From Desulforapulum autotrophicum (GTDB lineage: Bacteria > Desulfobacterota > Desulfobacteria > Desulfobacterales > Desulfolunaceae): a stretch of 64,000 bases of DNA. Position numbers and translations under genes: made by a program. Below, one piece after another: positions 1-7,997 of this stretch (position 1 is the first letter of the stretch; every line of letters starts with the position of its first letter). The notes beneath the pieces were generated by a model that was not told the DNA's origin, ran no database searches, and saw only the letters and a list, made by a program, of their open reading frames with translations. The stretch lies in the NCBI GenBank assembly GCA_020723285.1, contig DYJE01000011.1, positions 1 to 64,000 on the forward strand. The letters run 5' to 3'.

Positions 1-120
1 TTCTATGTGTTTGATTTAATAATGTATCCGAAATTTAACTGTTAAACTTCAGTATGTCATTTTTGCCCTCCATTTGATTTGTTATTCCAAGAAATAATCA
101 GGTAATGGGTAGGTTATAGA

Positions 121-181
121 GGGAAAAAAAGAAGTTTGTCGTGACGTCAGCGACGCGCGTCACTGACGTTTTTCACGTCAC
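121..181 (-). terminator. Terminator-like palindrome downstream of the integrase operon
   Basis: A near-perfect 26-base palindrome lies at 144-169 (arms ACGTCAGCGACG and CGTCACTGACGT, one G-T mismatch). An outer pair of 7-base arms (141-147 and 175-181) could form an alternative stem. Read on the minus strand it follows the stop codon of the orphan gene at once, and a run of seven T residues comes about 13 bases later (130-124). The late T-run makes it an imperfect intrinsic terminator. A protein-binding site of the element is the alternative. Confidence 0.45.
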
Positions 182-939
182 TAAATTTTTGAATTGATAA
201 TTTCGCCGTGGAGAGAGTGAAGACTATCTATAGTGGTGCTAATGGATTTGAACGTATTGGGGGGAAACGTTTTTAAGTGACGCTGTAATATTGAACCGAC
301 AATTCCTCGTTTCCTTCTTCGTATGTTCCGATAAATGTCTTTGTCGGTGATAATATCGGCTGTTAGCTCTTGATAGTCATTGGATGATCGTGAAAAATAA
401 TCAATAGCAATTTTATAAAGATCATTCTGGTTGATATTGTCAATTGATTCATAATTTTTCACAACTTTGACTTCCTGAACAAGTCCATTGTAAAAAATCT
501 CTATGTCCTGGCAAATGTTTTTTAGTATCTGCTTGACATTATCCATTGAAATTTGTTCATTCTCTTTCCTTTGGCTTATAAGCAATTTATCATCCAATAA
601 ATCAGGATGTTTTTTTTCAAAGTCTTCAATATCGTTTTTATGAAAGCAGAATGTTTTGATTTTCTCTATATTGTCAGGCATTAACTGTGCATTGAACTTT
701 TCGTACCAAATATCCGTTCTGGACGGAATTGGTTCAAACAGATTTTCTTCATGAACGTTTATAACAGGCATTTTTACTTCATATCGGCCCCATGCCATGC
801 CATAGGTAGTCCTGTTTTCAGTATAGGAAGGAAGAAGTCCGCTGTAGATTATTTTCTCCAATTTATTGATGCTGATCTTCCATTTGGCGATTAACTCTTC
901 TCCAGTGATTAGGTCTAATGGACTGAATTTTAATTTCAT
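181..939 (-). CDS. Unknown island protein coupled to the integrase
   Basis: A 252-residue protein that I do not recognise. The first 35 residues read like a short helix-turn-helix (GEELIAKWKIS, then KLEKIIYSGLLPSY), of the kind seen in excisionase-like or MerR-type DNA-binding segments. The middle is rich in charged residues and the C-terminal third carries a basic patch (RNIRRRKRG). There is no signal peptide or membrane segment. Its ATG overlaps the stop of the integrase gene (ATGA at 939-936), so the two are translationally coupled. Base composition is AT-rich compared with the chromosome to the right, which fits horizontal acquisition. A role in excision or element control is only a guess from position. 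Confidence 0.75.
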   Translation of the reverse strand: MKLKFSPLDLITGEELIAKWKISINKLEKIIYSGLLPSYTENRTTYGMAWGRYEVKMPVINVHEENLFEPIPSRTDIWYEKFNAQLMPDNIEKIKTFCFHKNDIEDFEKKHPDLLDDKLLISQRKENEQISMDNVKQILKNICQDIEIFYNGLVQEVKVVKNYESIDNINQNDLYKIAIDYFSRSSNDYQELTADIITDKDIYRNIRRRKRGIVGSILQRHLKTFPPNTFKSISTTIDSLHSLHGEIINSKI

Positions 940-2075
940 TTGTTAGTCTCAGCTGTGTGTATATTGTCGTTTTTTACTTTTAGAGCCCTTTCAATGGCAT
1001 CTCCAGCCGCATCGCCACCTTGTTTGATTCTTTTGTCCGCCAGGTGGGCATACCTTTGCAGCATGGCAAAGGTTTTGTGGGTCGTCAAGCGCTGCAATGT
1101 GTATAGATCAATTTCCCCTGAGCTTACGGCCAAACTGGCGAAGGTGTGTCTCATGGAGTGCAGGGGGCGTGTTTCGTTTGGCAGTCCTGCCGCCTCTTTA
1201 ATTTTGTTGATGGATTTTTGGGCGTTGGTCCGCTTTTTACCATCACGCCCCGGGAATACATAATCGCTTTTTGTCCTGATGTGGTTTTCGAGGACAGTCC
1301 GGGCCTGAGTGTTGAGGGGGATCACATCATCTTTGCCGGATTTAGGGTCTCTGAGGGTTATGAATCCACGTTCGAAATCAATATCCGCCCATTTCAGATT
1401 GAATATGGAGCCTCGGCGAATTCCCGTGAATAAAGCTATGAGTATCATATCACCGGCATGGGGATGGTCGTCCTCTTCAATAGCCTTGAGAAGTGCCCCC
1501 AATTGGCCTTCGGATAAAGCGTCATCTTTGACATTATCCACCCTGGGCATCTCAATGGCGAAGGGAAGGGGGGGGCATAGAGACTTTTTGACCCCGAAGT
1601 TTATCAATCGCTTGAGAAGGGCCAGGATGTGCTTAGTTGTTTGGGGGCTATGAGTTTTCAGGTATTTTAATCTTACACGATCAACACTGAGTGGATCAAT
1701 ATCATGGACTTCTTTTTTTCCGAAATGCGGTTGTACATATTTTTCATATCGGTTTTTGTCCTTATTATAATTCGCGTTTTGGGCGCGTTGTTTGGTGTAT
1801 TCTTCCCATAGTCGGTCAATAGTGTAACGGGACTTCTCCTGAAGTTTTTTTTTATTTGCAGTGATTCTTCGTCCTTCAATAAAATCGGATCGTAAAACAG
1901 CAGCACGCGCCGGAGTCATCTGGTCCGCGTATTGCCGTCCAACTTTTTCTTCATACATCTTTCCATCTTTTTTGAAGACCACGTAATAGATTTTTTCAGT
2001 ACCGGTTCCCCCGATTCTTTTTCCGATACGGTAGAACACCCCCGGTTTGTCTGTTCTTTGTCTTTTCATACACAT
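936..2075 (-). CDS. Tyrosine recombinase (phage-type integrase)
   Basis: A 379-residue site-specific recombinase that would catalyse integration and excision of the element. It has an Arm-binding-type N-terminus (about 10-75), a core-binding SAM-like domain (about 83-170) and a catalytic domain (about 185-345). The visible catalytic residues are Arg near 220 in TGIRRG, Lys near 245-248 in DPKSGK, His306 and Arg309 in HSMRH, His near 333 in THK, and the nucleophile Tyr near 342 in RYAHL. I start at the ATG at 2075 because AGGAT lies five to six bases upstream; an upstream TTG at 2099 has no ribosome-binding site. It is transcribed away from the tRNA fragment and overlaps the downstream orphan gene by four bases. 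Confidence 0.93.
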   Translation of the reverse strand: MCMKRQRTDKPGVFYRIGKRIGGTGTEKIYYVVFKKDGKMYEEKVGRQYADQMTPARAAVLRSDFIEGRRITANKKKLQEKSRYTIDRLWEEYTKQRAQNANYNKDKNRYEKYVQPHFGKKEVHDIDPLSVDRVRLKYLKTHSPQTTKHILALLKRLINFGVKKSLCPPLPFAIEMPRVDNVKDDALSEGQLGALLKAIEEDDHPHAGDMILIALFTGIRRGSIFNLKWADIDFERGFITLRDPKSGKDDVIPLNTQARTVLENHIRTKSDYVFPGRDGKKRTNAQKSINKIKEAAGLPNETRPLHSMRHTFASLAVSSGEIDLYTLQRLTTHKTFAMLQRYAHLADKRIKQGGDAAGDAIERALKVKNDNIHTAETNK

Positions 2076-2281
2076 AATATCCTGTTTGATATTAATCAAA
2101 AGCTTATATGATTAAAAAATGTTATGGCAAATTATTTCCAACCCTATTTCCAACCTATGAGTTAAATATACAGGTATTTTCCGGTAAGTCAAGAGGGTAT
2201 GATTATAATATAATATCTTGATAAAATAATATAAAAGATGCTTTATGGTATCTTTGGATAAATTGAGGTAAATAACATAAA

Positions 2282-2331
2282 ACGGCCTGCAAAGCCGTTA
2301 TTCTCCAGTTCAAATCTGGAAGCCGCCTCCA
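2282..2331 (+). pseudogene. tRNA-Cys 3' fragment (attachment-site scar)
   Basis: Bases 2282-2298 form a five-pair anticodon stem (ACGGC/GCCGT) with loop CTGCAAA and anticodon GCA (2289-2291), which is cysteine. A T-arm follows (TCCAG, TTCAAAT, CTGGA; 2304-2320). The 3' acceptor strand AGCCGCC (2321-2327), discriminator T and encoded CCA (2329-2331) complete the 3' half. The 5' acceptor strand and D-arm are missing: upstream DNA has no good match to the expected GGCGGCT at the right distance. This is the usual remnant left when an integrase recombines in the anticodon-to-3' end of a tRNA gene. Confidence 0.85.
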
Positions 2332-2340
2332 AAAGGCAAT

Positions 2341-2371
2341 AAAGGTCTGGGTGAAAATCCAGGCCTTTTTT
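2341..2371 (+). terminator. Former tRNA-Cys terminator
   Basis: A ten-pair stem (2341-2350 with 2359-2368, one G-U pair) around the loop GTGAAAAT runs into a stretch of T residues. It sits ten bases past the CCA end of the tRNA fragment. It looks like the intrinsic terminator of the original tRNA-Cys gene, left on the host side of the insertion. Confidence 0.75.
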
Positions 2372-2403
2372 ATTTGATGAATGATCAAAGTGTCCATATG
2401 TGG

Positions 2404-2427
2404 GCCTGGCCGAATATCAGGCCAGGC
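2404..2427 (-). terminator. Hairpin downstream of the MaoC gene
   Basis: A perfect eight-pair stem, GCCTGGCC (2404-2411) with GGCCAGGC (2420-2427), lies about 50 bases beyond the stop codon of the minus-strand MaoC-like gene. There is no T-run on either strand, so this is a stem-loop at an operon end rather than a clear intrinsic terminator. The rest of 2076-2479 holds only the tRNA fragment and its terminator. Confidence 0.35.
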
Positions 2428-2479
2428 ATTCAACCACTGAATCTAACTCCATGCCGTTAATCTACCGTTGAAATAAGTA

Positions 2480-2923
2480 TCAAAGATCAGGCCGCCTCGG
2501 CATCAGGATGGTATCCATGTAACTGACCAGCAAAACGCCGTCCTGGTTTCTGAGCTCAAGCCGGTTTATCACGATTCCCCGGTCGGGTTTGGATTCAGAG
2601 GGCCGCTTTTCGATACATTCACGAACAAGGGTCAATGTGTCTCCTGGACGTCCTGGTGCCAGAAATCGGACCTCGTCCCATCCAAGCCCCGCGAGAATTT
2701 TCATCTGTGCCGGGCAGGTGACCATGAGCCGGACTGTGATGGCGATCAGATGGATTCCGGCGGCTGTCAGTCCCTGAAAGACTGAATGACGAGCAGCCAC
2801 GGGGTCGATGTGGGATTCGTGGGGGTCCCACTGTCTGGAATAGGCGATGATCTCGTCCTGGGTGAGCGTGTATTGGCCTATCTTCTCCCGATCTCGTTCT
2901 ATGATGTCTTCAAAATATCTCAT
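2480..2923 (-). CDS. MaoC-like hot-dog dehydratase
   Basis: A 147-residue single-domain hot-dog protein of the MaoC / (R)-specific enoyl-CoA hydratase family, which hydrates or dehydrates acyl-CoA thioesters in the cytoplasm. The signature stretch is WDPHESHIDPVAA (about 33-45) followed by FQGLTAAGIH, which matches the family's active-site segment with Asp and His. It lacks a second hot-dog repeat. Its ATG overlaps the stop of the upstream ankyrin gene (ATGA, 2923-2920), so the two are made together. The substrate cannot be told from sequence; related proteins act in fatty-acid or polyester metabolism. Confidence 0.85.
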   Translation of the reverse strand: MRYFEDIIERDREKIGQYTLTQDEIIAYSRQWDPHESHIDPVAARHSVFQGLTAAGIHLIAITVRLMVTCPAQMKILAGLGWDEVRFLAPGRPGDTLTLVRECIEKRPSESKPDRGIVINRLELRNQDGVLLVSYMDTILMPRRPDL

Positions 2924-3693
2924 GCCTGGGCACCGTATGAGGCCAGGAGTTCAATGAGTTCCTCCTGTTTATCGATTTTTGCCATTTTGAGGGGTGTCAT
3001 GTTGTGCTGGTCACGCACATTGGGGTCGGCTCCGTGACTCAGAAGGCAATCCACCATGTCATAATTTCCTGAATGAATGGCGTAGATCATGGCAGCATGG
3101 AGGGCATAGGCGCGCCGGTCCTTGTCCTGGACATTGGGATTCATGCCAGCATCGAGAAGAAGAGTCGCCGCCTTCGTGTCGTTTGAAAAGATGCACATGA
3201 AAAGTAAGCTGTTGCCCTGAGCGTTGGTGGCCTGAAGGTCAGCGCCTTGGGACACTAGCACATCTACCGTTTCTTTGTGGCCGTATCTCGCCGCCGTCAG
3301 CAGGGGCGTTTCCCCGTTGGCTGCATGGGCCGTCATATCCGCTCCATGTCTGATCAAAAGATCCGCCATGTCAGGATTCCCGATCATTGCAGCCAGGTGC
3401 AGCGATGTGACGCACGTTTCGTCACATGTTTCAAGGTTTACGGACGCGTTGAGGCTTATGAGCATTTCAGCAGATTCGAGCTTGTTTTTGATTACGGCCA
3501 CATGAAGGGCGGTCATATTGTCGTACAAGGCATCCACTGAAAAACCTGAATCGACGAGTTTGTCGATTGTTTCTATGTTGCCGGCCGCAGCTGCATCATG
3601 AAGGGCATGGGATTTACTGCTTTTTTTCCACCAGAGAAACGTGAGAGCGATGAGAGCAAAGACCGAAAAAGCCATGATCATGTGAGAGGACAT
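2920..3693 (-). CDS. Membrane-anchored ankyrin-repeat protein
   Basis: A 257-residue protein with an N-terminal hydrophobic helix (about residues 5-22, followed by WWKKSSK) and then about seven ankyrin repeats filling the rest. Repeat signatures include TALHVAVIKNKLE, TSLHLAAMIGNPDMADLLI, TPLLTAARYGHKE and TPLKMAKIDKQ. Ankyrin repeats bind partner proteins. With the single N-terminal helix the repeats would face the periplasm if the helix is an uncleaved signal, or the cytoplasm if reversed; WWKK after the helix favours a cytoplasmic C-terminus. The start is well set by AAAGGAG about nine bases upstream. It is the first gene of a two-gene operon with the MaoC-like protein. The partner is unknown. 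Confidence 0.88.
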   Translation of the reverse strand: MSSHMIMAFSVFALIALTFLWWKKSSKSHALHDAAAAGNIETIDKLVDSGFSVDALYDNMTALHVAVIKNKLESAEMLISLNASVNLETCDETCVTSLHLAAMIGNPDMADLLIRHGADMTAHAANGETPLLTAARYGHKETVDVLVSQGADLQATNAQGNSLLFMCIFSNDTKAATLLLDAGMNPNVQDKDRRAYALHAAMIYAIHSGNYDMVDCLLSHGADPNVRDQHNMTPLKMAKIDKQEELIELLASYGAQA

Positions 3694-3815
3694 CTGTTTG
3701 ACTCCTTTAAAGCACTACATTGAAAGAAGGGATGGGCATTTGATTTCATAGCACACTGGGATGATGGACCGGATGGATTTTAAAGCGGCCTGACCTTTAT
3801 ATTCAAGCATGATTA

Positions 3816-3850
3816 TCCGGCCCGGCCCTGATATTGAGGGCCGGGCCGGA
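3816..3850 (-). terminator. Strong GC-rich hairpin after the M48 protease gene
   Basis: A perfect 14-pair stem (3816-3829 with 3837-3850, rich in GGCCCGG) with a seven-base loop starts nine bases past the stop codon of the protease gene at 3859. No clear T-run follows on the minus strand. Stability and position suggest a transcript 3' end. Confidence 0.55.
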
Positions 3851-3858
3851 CAAAGGTT

Positions 3859-5076
3859 TTATTTGATATAGAGTCTGTATCGCACCTGAAGATCCACATA
3901 ATGGGAATCCGGAGCAAATGATTCCGAGGTATATACCGTGAGTTTGTTGATCCGTTTGTCCAGTGCGTTGGGCAGCCAGTGGCTGGCTTCAGCGGGGTTC
4001 CGGCTTCCGGGAATCCTTGTTTTCAAACGCTGAAGCAGAGCCGTCATGCCACGGGGATCGTAACCGGCCCTTCTGGCGTAGAGCATGCCGCGCTGATCCG
4101 CCTCGTATTCGTATTCCGCCTTACGGCCCTTGATGGCTTTCTCGTAAAGTTCGTTGCACAGGTCATCCAGTTCTTTTTCGTCCTCGTCCACGCCCAGTTC
4201 TTCGCCCATTTCGTCAAAAGCGTCTTCCGCCCTGATTTTCGGCTGTCTGATGGTCATTTCCTTGGCACCGTGGTGAAGGGTTACATGGGCGATTTCGTGC
4301 CCGAGAAGGCAGGCCAGTTCACTTTCATTTTTTACGGTTTTCAGCATGCCTTCAGAGATCATGATGACGCCGATGGGGGTGGCGTTGGCGAAGATTTCAT
4401 CGGTTTTTACCACATGGACGCAGACGGGAAGATCATAAAATTCCGTGCCTTCCATGACAAGCTGAGCCACCTGATTCACGTAAACAGTGAGAGCCTCGTT
4501 TGTGGTGAGGCCCGGAGCGGCGAGCCGGCCGCAAATATAGCTGGACAGGGCGATAAGGTCTTCGTCGATTTTAAAAGACCCTTTCATGCGAACCGATGTT
4601 TTCATAAGAAATCTGGAACGGCTCCAACGGTTTTTGTATGTCTCTTCAACAAAGAGGGTGTACTCTTCTGGACGGACGTAGGATACAAAGGGATTGTCGA
4701 TGAGATTCCGGTTGACGTTGGAATCATTCATGGCGTTTTCGTAAAAACCTTTGACAGCGGCTGTCACCATGATTTTGGACATGCCTTTCTGGGTTCCGGC
4801 CTTGGCCATGGCCCCGTAATCCACAGAACTTGACACGGAATTAAAGGCGTTGGCTGAAATCCAGCCCACGGTCCCTTTGGATGTTTTGACTTTTTTCCAG
4901 GGATCCTTGCTTTCAAGGATTTTCACGTTTTCACCTTTGTTGATGATGGTTACCACAGGGTAAAACGCTCCGGGGTTGGCCCGTACCGATACGTTGTTGT
5001 TCAGGATTTTTTCAGCATAAACGGATGATGCAGATAAAATCAGCGCAAGAGCTGCAAATGTCACGGTTCGTTTCAT
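3859..5076 (-). CDS. Secreted SH3b-M48 family metalloprotease
   Basis: A 405-residue zinc metalloprotease predicted to act in the periplasm. A cleavable signal peptide (about 1-21, ending VYA) is followed by a bacterial SH3 domain (about 25-85, with VRANPGAFYPVV and GWI). The peptidase M48 domain follows, with the zinc motif HEIAH (in GHEIAHVTLHHG) and the third ligand in EYEADQRG. Family members include the BepA/LoiP type that handles outer-membrane proteins; the SH3b domain suggests cell-wall or protein binding. A GGGGA-type ribosome site precedes the ATG. It lies 27 bases behind the adenylate cyclase gene in the same direction and is probably co-transcribed. Confidence 0.92.
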   Translation of the reverse strand: MKRTVTFAALALILSASSVYAEKILNNNVSVRANPGAFYPVVTIINKGENVKILESKDPWKKVKTSKGTVGWISANAFNSVSSSVDYGAMAKAGTQKGMSKIMVTAAVKGFYENAMNDSNVNRNLIDNPFVSYVRPEEYTLFVEETYKNRWSRSRFLMKTSVRMKGSFKIDEDLIALSSYICGRLAAPGLTTNEALTVYVNQVAQLVMEGTEFYDLPVCVHVVKTDEIFANATPIGVIMISEGMLKTVKNESELACLLGHEIAHVTLHHGAKEMTIRQPKIRAEDAFDEMGEELGVDEDEKELDDLCNELYEKAIKGRKAEYEYEADQRGMLYARRAGYDPRGMTALLQRLKTRIPGSRNPAEASHWLPNALDKRINKLTVYTSESFAPDSHYVDLQVRYRLYIK

Positions 5077-5103
5077 GGTCTTTTTCCCCTTTTTGAATAA
5101 GGT

Positions 5104-7266
5104 CTATTTGGTTTTAAAGGTGAAAACACCTTGTTCGTCCACAAGATCGTCATGTGTTTTAAGGAGTTCACACCGTTCGATATAGGCTTCCGACGGTGGA
5201 TCTCCGGGATTCAATTCAAGAACTTTTCCGAACAGTGCGGCAGCTTCATCCCATTTACGCTCCCTGTAAGCCATCATGGCCAACTGGAAGCGCTGTTCGA
5301 TTTCAAGTGCCGCACCGGTCATGGATTCTAACCGGTCAATAAGGGTGAAGACCCGGATGGGTTTGTTCTTCCCTTTGACCCTGATGAAATCCAGTTCTCT
5401 GAAATAATAGTCGTCTTTGACAAATTCCCAGGTATACTCGCTCATGATGTTCGTGGTTCCGTAGGCCTTGTTCACACCTTCAAGACGGGCCGAAAGATTG
5501 ACGGTGTCGCCGATGGCGGTAAAATCCATATTGCGGCTGCTGCCCAGATTGCCCACCACGATGGGGCCGCTGCTGATACCAATGCGGGTGAGGATTTTCA
5601 CCCCTTCGGTGGAGATCAGATCATTGACGCCTTTGTCACGGAAAGCCAGTATGGCTTCGCAGGCCGCTCTGGCATGCCCTTCCTTGGGTAGCGGGGCTCC
5701 GAAAATGGCCATGATTCCGTCACCGGTGTATTTGTCCAGCATGCCTCCGAGATCTAAGACAATGCCTGTGACGGTTTCGAAATAGCGATTGAGAACGGCG
5801 ATAAGGGTTTTGGGCGATTTGTCTTCCGCAAAGGTAGTGAAGCCTTGGAGGTCGGTGAAAAGAACCGTGGCCACGAGTTCCGTGCCTTCAAGATCTACCC
5901 GCTCGGGGTCCTGCATTAAAAGATCAATGACATCTTCGTGCAGATAACGTGAGAAAATGGCTTTGATCTGCCTTTTTTTCTGCCCTTCGGTGAGGGTTTT
6001 GTAAACAGCGGACACCATGCTGGTGAAAAACACGGCAAGAACGGGAAAGATGTAATTCATTTGAACCATGTGGTTCCGGAGAAGGTAAAAGCTGCAAACC
6101 ACAGGCGCTACGATAAGAACGACGGAAAGCCCAACCGCCGAAGCAAGGGACCGTGATATGTACACATAGGCGAGGAGAACCATCAGGGTCAAAGCGACGG
6201 CCCGAATCCAGTAATCGGAAACGTGTTTGACGGCTCGTCCGTTTTTCAGGTTATCAAACAGCGTGGCGTGAATTTCACCGCCGGGATAGGGTGCGTCGGT
6301 GGTGGAAAAGGGGGTGGCCTTGAGATCCATGAGACCGCTTGCCGTGGCGCAGATCACCACGTTTTTGCCTTTGAATTCGCTGAACGGGATAGAGGGATTT
6401 TCACCGCTCATGGTCTGGGTTGCAGAAACGAACACGTTGTAGAAAGCGTCGTATCGATAGACTCCGCCTGGACCGCCCTTCCCGTACCAGTGGACCGTGT
6501 AATAACCGTCCCGGTCCAGTGGAAATCTTTTGTTCCGGGTGACCAGTTCGTGTTTTTTTATATCATAGCGGACAATGCTGTCATTTTCCGAGACAAGATA
6601 GGCCGCAAAGGAAAGCTGTGGCTTTAATGTGCCGTTGACATTGAAGACAAGGGGAAGACGTCTGCATACACCATCTTCGTCGGCATGAAAATTGACCACG
6701 CCGGTTCGTGCTGCGGCGTCAGCAATAAGGTCTATGGGTTCTTCAACAGATCTGAATTTTTTTCCGGGGATTTTTTCAGAGTTTTCAAAGATCAGTCCCT
6801 GGGTCTCCTGAACGCTTGATTTTGCCTGGGAAATTTCGTCGCTCAGGTTTTCCCCAACAATGACGAATCCCGACTTTTTCATGGCTTCCGCAAAAGACTG
6901 TTCCGATGTGGCTCCATCCACATCCATACGGCCCACTTCACTCTGGGTGAACAGCATATCCAGAGTGACGGAAGACGCCCCGGCTTTTTTCAGATAGTCG
7001 ATGACAATTCCGTAGAACTGTCTGGGCCATGGCCAGTTGAAATTGAATTTTTCCGAGAAATTTTTTATAGAGTAATCATCGATGGAAATAATGACGGTGT
7101 CTTTGTCCGCCAGATCGGGCCGGGCGCAGTAATTCCACCTGAAATCATCGGAAGCATGATCGAAACGTTTGTAAAGCGTGGTGTGAGAAAAGATGAACAG
7201 TGCGAGGACTACAGTGACAGCCAGAGTCAAAGCGACGGTGATCGGAGGTGTTTTTTCCTGTGCCAT
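5104..7266 (-). CDS. CHASE2-domain class III adenylate cyclase with TPR tail
   Basis: A 720-residue membrane sensor that would make cAMP. It has an N-terminal membrane helix (about 11-30) and a periplasmic CHASE2 domain (about 38-330, beginning DDFRWNYCARPD). Two or three membrane helices follow (about 345-420), then a class III nucleotidyl cyclase domain (about 460-640). Metal-binding Asp residues are in FTDLQGFT and YTGDGIMAIFG. The Lys of DKYTGDG and the DFTAIGDTVN segment fit ATP rather than GTP specificity. The C-terminal 70 residues look like a TPR-type helical pair (QLAMMAYRERKWDEAAALF). The M48 protease gene follows 27 bases downstream. The CHASE2 ligand is unknown. Confidence 0.93.
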   Translation of the reverse strand: MAQEKTPPITVALTLAVTVVLALFIFSHTTLYKRFDHASDDFRWNYCARPDLADKDTVIISIDDYSIKNFSEKFNFNWPWPRQFYGIVIDYLKKAGASSVTLDMLFTQSEVGRMDVDGATSEQSFAEAMKKSGFVIVGENLSDEISQAKSSVQETQGLIFENSEKIPGKKFRSVEEPIDLIADAAARTGVVNFHADEDGVCRRLPLVFNVNGTLKPQLSFAAYLVSENDSIVRYDIKKHELVTRNKRFPLDRDGYYTVHWYGKGGPGGVYRYDAFYNVFVSATQTMSGENPSIPFSEFKGKNVVICATASGLMDLKATPFSTTDAPYPGGEIHATLFDNLKNGRAVKHVSDYWIRAVALTLMVLLAYVYISRSLASAVGLSVVLIVAPVVCSFYLLRNHMVQMNYIFPVLAVFFTSMVSAVYKTLTEGQKKRQIKAIFSRYLHEDVIDLLMQDPERVDLEGTELVATVLFTDLQGFTTFAEDKSPKTLIAVLNRYFETVTGIVLDLGGMLDKYTGDGIMAIFGAPLPKEGHARAACEAILAFRDKGVNDLISTEGVKILTRIGISSGPIVVGNLGSSRNMDFTAIGDTVNLSARLEGVNKAYGTTNIMSEYTWEFVKDDYYFRELDFIRVKGKNKPIRVFTLIDRLESMTGAALEIEQRFQLAMMAYRERKWDEAAALFGKVLELNPGDPPSEAYIERCELLKTHDDLVDEQGVFTFKTK

Positions 7267-7378
7267 GCATATGCCTTATATATGGATAAAAATCGGAATT
7301 TCTGGTGACCTTATCATAAAAAGATAAAGGGTGTAAATCCCAATGAAAATCATAAAGGCTTTGCTGTGGGGTTGGTAA

Positions 7379-7417
7379 GGGGTGTTTTTTTACCGTAATG
7401 CCATCTGAAAACACCCC
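7379..7417 (-). terminator. Hairpin downstream of the SlyD-like gene
   Basis: GGGGTGTTTT (7379-7388) pairs perfectly with AAAACACCCC (7408-7417) around a 19-base loop. It begins 17 bases past the stop codon of the minus-strand isomerase gene and lies before the cyclase gene. The stem carries A/T pairs at its tip but no T-run follows, so termination is likely only by position. Confidence 0.4.
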
Positions 7418-7434
7418 TGTCCAATAGTGTCCGT

Positions 7435-7950
7435 TTAACAACACCCCGAGGAACAATCTCCCGTGTCACAACCGGCATCGCTGCATCCGCAACGGCAGCC
7501 CTGCGGTTCCTGTGTTGCGGTTTTGCTGATGCCAACGATTTCAATTTCAAAAGTCAGGGATTCTCCGGCAAGAGGATGGTTCAAATCCACAACAATCCGC
7601 TCGTCACCGGCTTCAACGATATGGGCTGGAATCTGCTGGCCGTCCGGGGTACTGAGTAAAATAGACTCACCTTCCTTAGGGTTCATTTCCGGGGGGACTT
7701 CACTGCGTAAGAACGTGTGCATCAGATCTTCGTCACGAAGGCCATAGGCCGCATCCGGTTCGAGAGTGAATGTCTTTTTTTCGTTCAGTTTCATACCCAA
7801 CATGGCAGACTCAAACCCTATAATAACCTGGCCTTTGCCCATCTGGACTTCCAGAGGCCCATGGTCTTCACTGGAATCGAAAACGTCTCCATTCCCAAAG
7901 GTTCCTTTATAGTTTACACACACAAACAAGCCGTTTTGAACCGTTTCCAT
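7435..7950 (-). CDS. SlyD-like FKBP peptidyl-prolyl isomerase
   Basis: A 171-residue cytoplasmic FKBP-type prolyl isomerase with an inserted chaperone flap, as in SlyD. The FKBP fold starts VNYKGTFGNGDVFDSS and continues through GFESAMLGMKLNEKKTFTLEPDAAYG; the family's core aromatic and Asp positions are kept. The last 20 residues form a metal-binding tail with eight cysteines (CRCGCSDAGCDTGDCSSGCC), in place of the His-rich tail of E. coli SlyD. That tail is known there for nickel handling, for example in hydrogenase assembly. I use the ATG at 7950 because AAGGAG lies five bases upstream; a GTG two codons earlier would overlap that site. It appears monocistronic. Confidence 0.93.
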   Translation of the reverse strand: METVQNGLFVCVNYKGTFGNGDVFDSSEDHGPLEVQMGKGQVIIGFESAMLGMKLNEKKTFTLEPDAAYGLRDEDLMHTFLRSEVPPEMNPKEGESILLSTPDGQQIPAHIVEAGDERIVVDLNHPLAGESLTFEIEIVGISKTATQEPQGCRCGCSDAGCDTGDCSSGCC

Positions 7951-7997
7951 ATTCACTCCTTCGGGGTGGGTAAATGATAATTTGCTGGTTTAATGAT

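Larger units (their letters stand above)
1..2331. mobile_element. Right end of an integrative element inserted in tRNA-Cys
   Basis: This stretch holds a tyrosine recombinase gene and a coupled orphan gene, and it is bounded on the right by a 3'-terminal tRNA-Cys fragment. Site-specific recombinases of this family commonly integrate at the 3' half of tRNA genes. They regenerate an intact tRNA at one end and leave a 3' fragment at the other. Because the fragment lies on the plus strand with host-type genes to its right, the element should extend left beyond the window to an intact tRNA-Cys. The region is visibly richer in A and T than the genes from 2480 on. No phage structural or conjugation genes are visible, so the element type is unknown. 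Confidence 0.75.

Noticed and set aside
2247-2281. Possible 5' half of a tRNA upstream of the tRNA-Cys fragment
   Set aside because: GGTATCT has five of seven pairs or wobbles with the 3' acceptor strand, but the spacing to the anticodon stem is 28 bases instead of about 19, two acceptor pairs are mismatched and there is no D-arm. It reads as chance, so the tRNA is called truncated.
3979-4833. 284-residue reading frame opposite the M48 protease gene
   Set aside because: It lies antisense to a clear protease gene with signal peptide and zinc motif, has no ribosome site, and is a shadow of its codon use.
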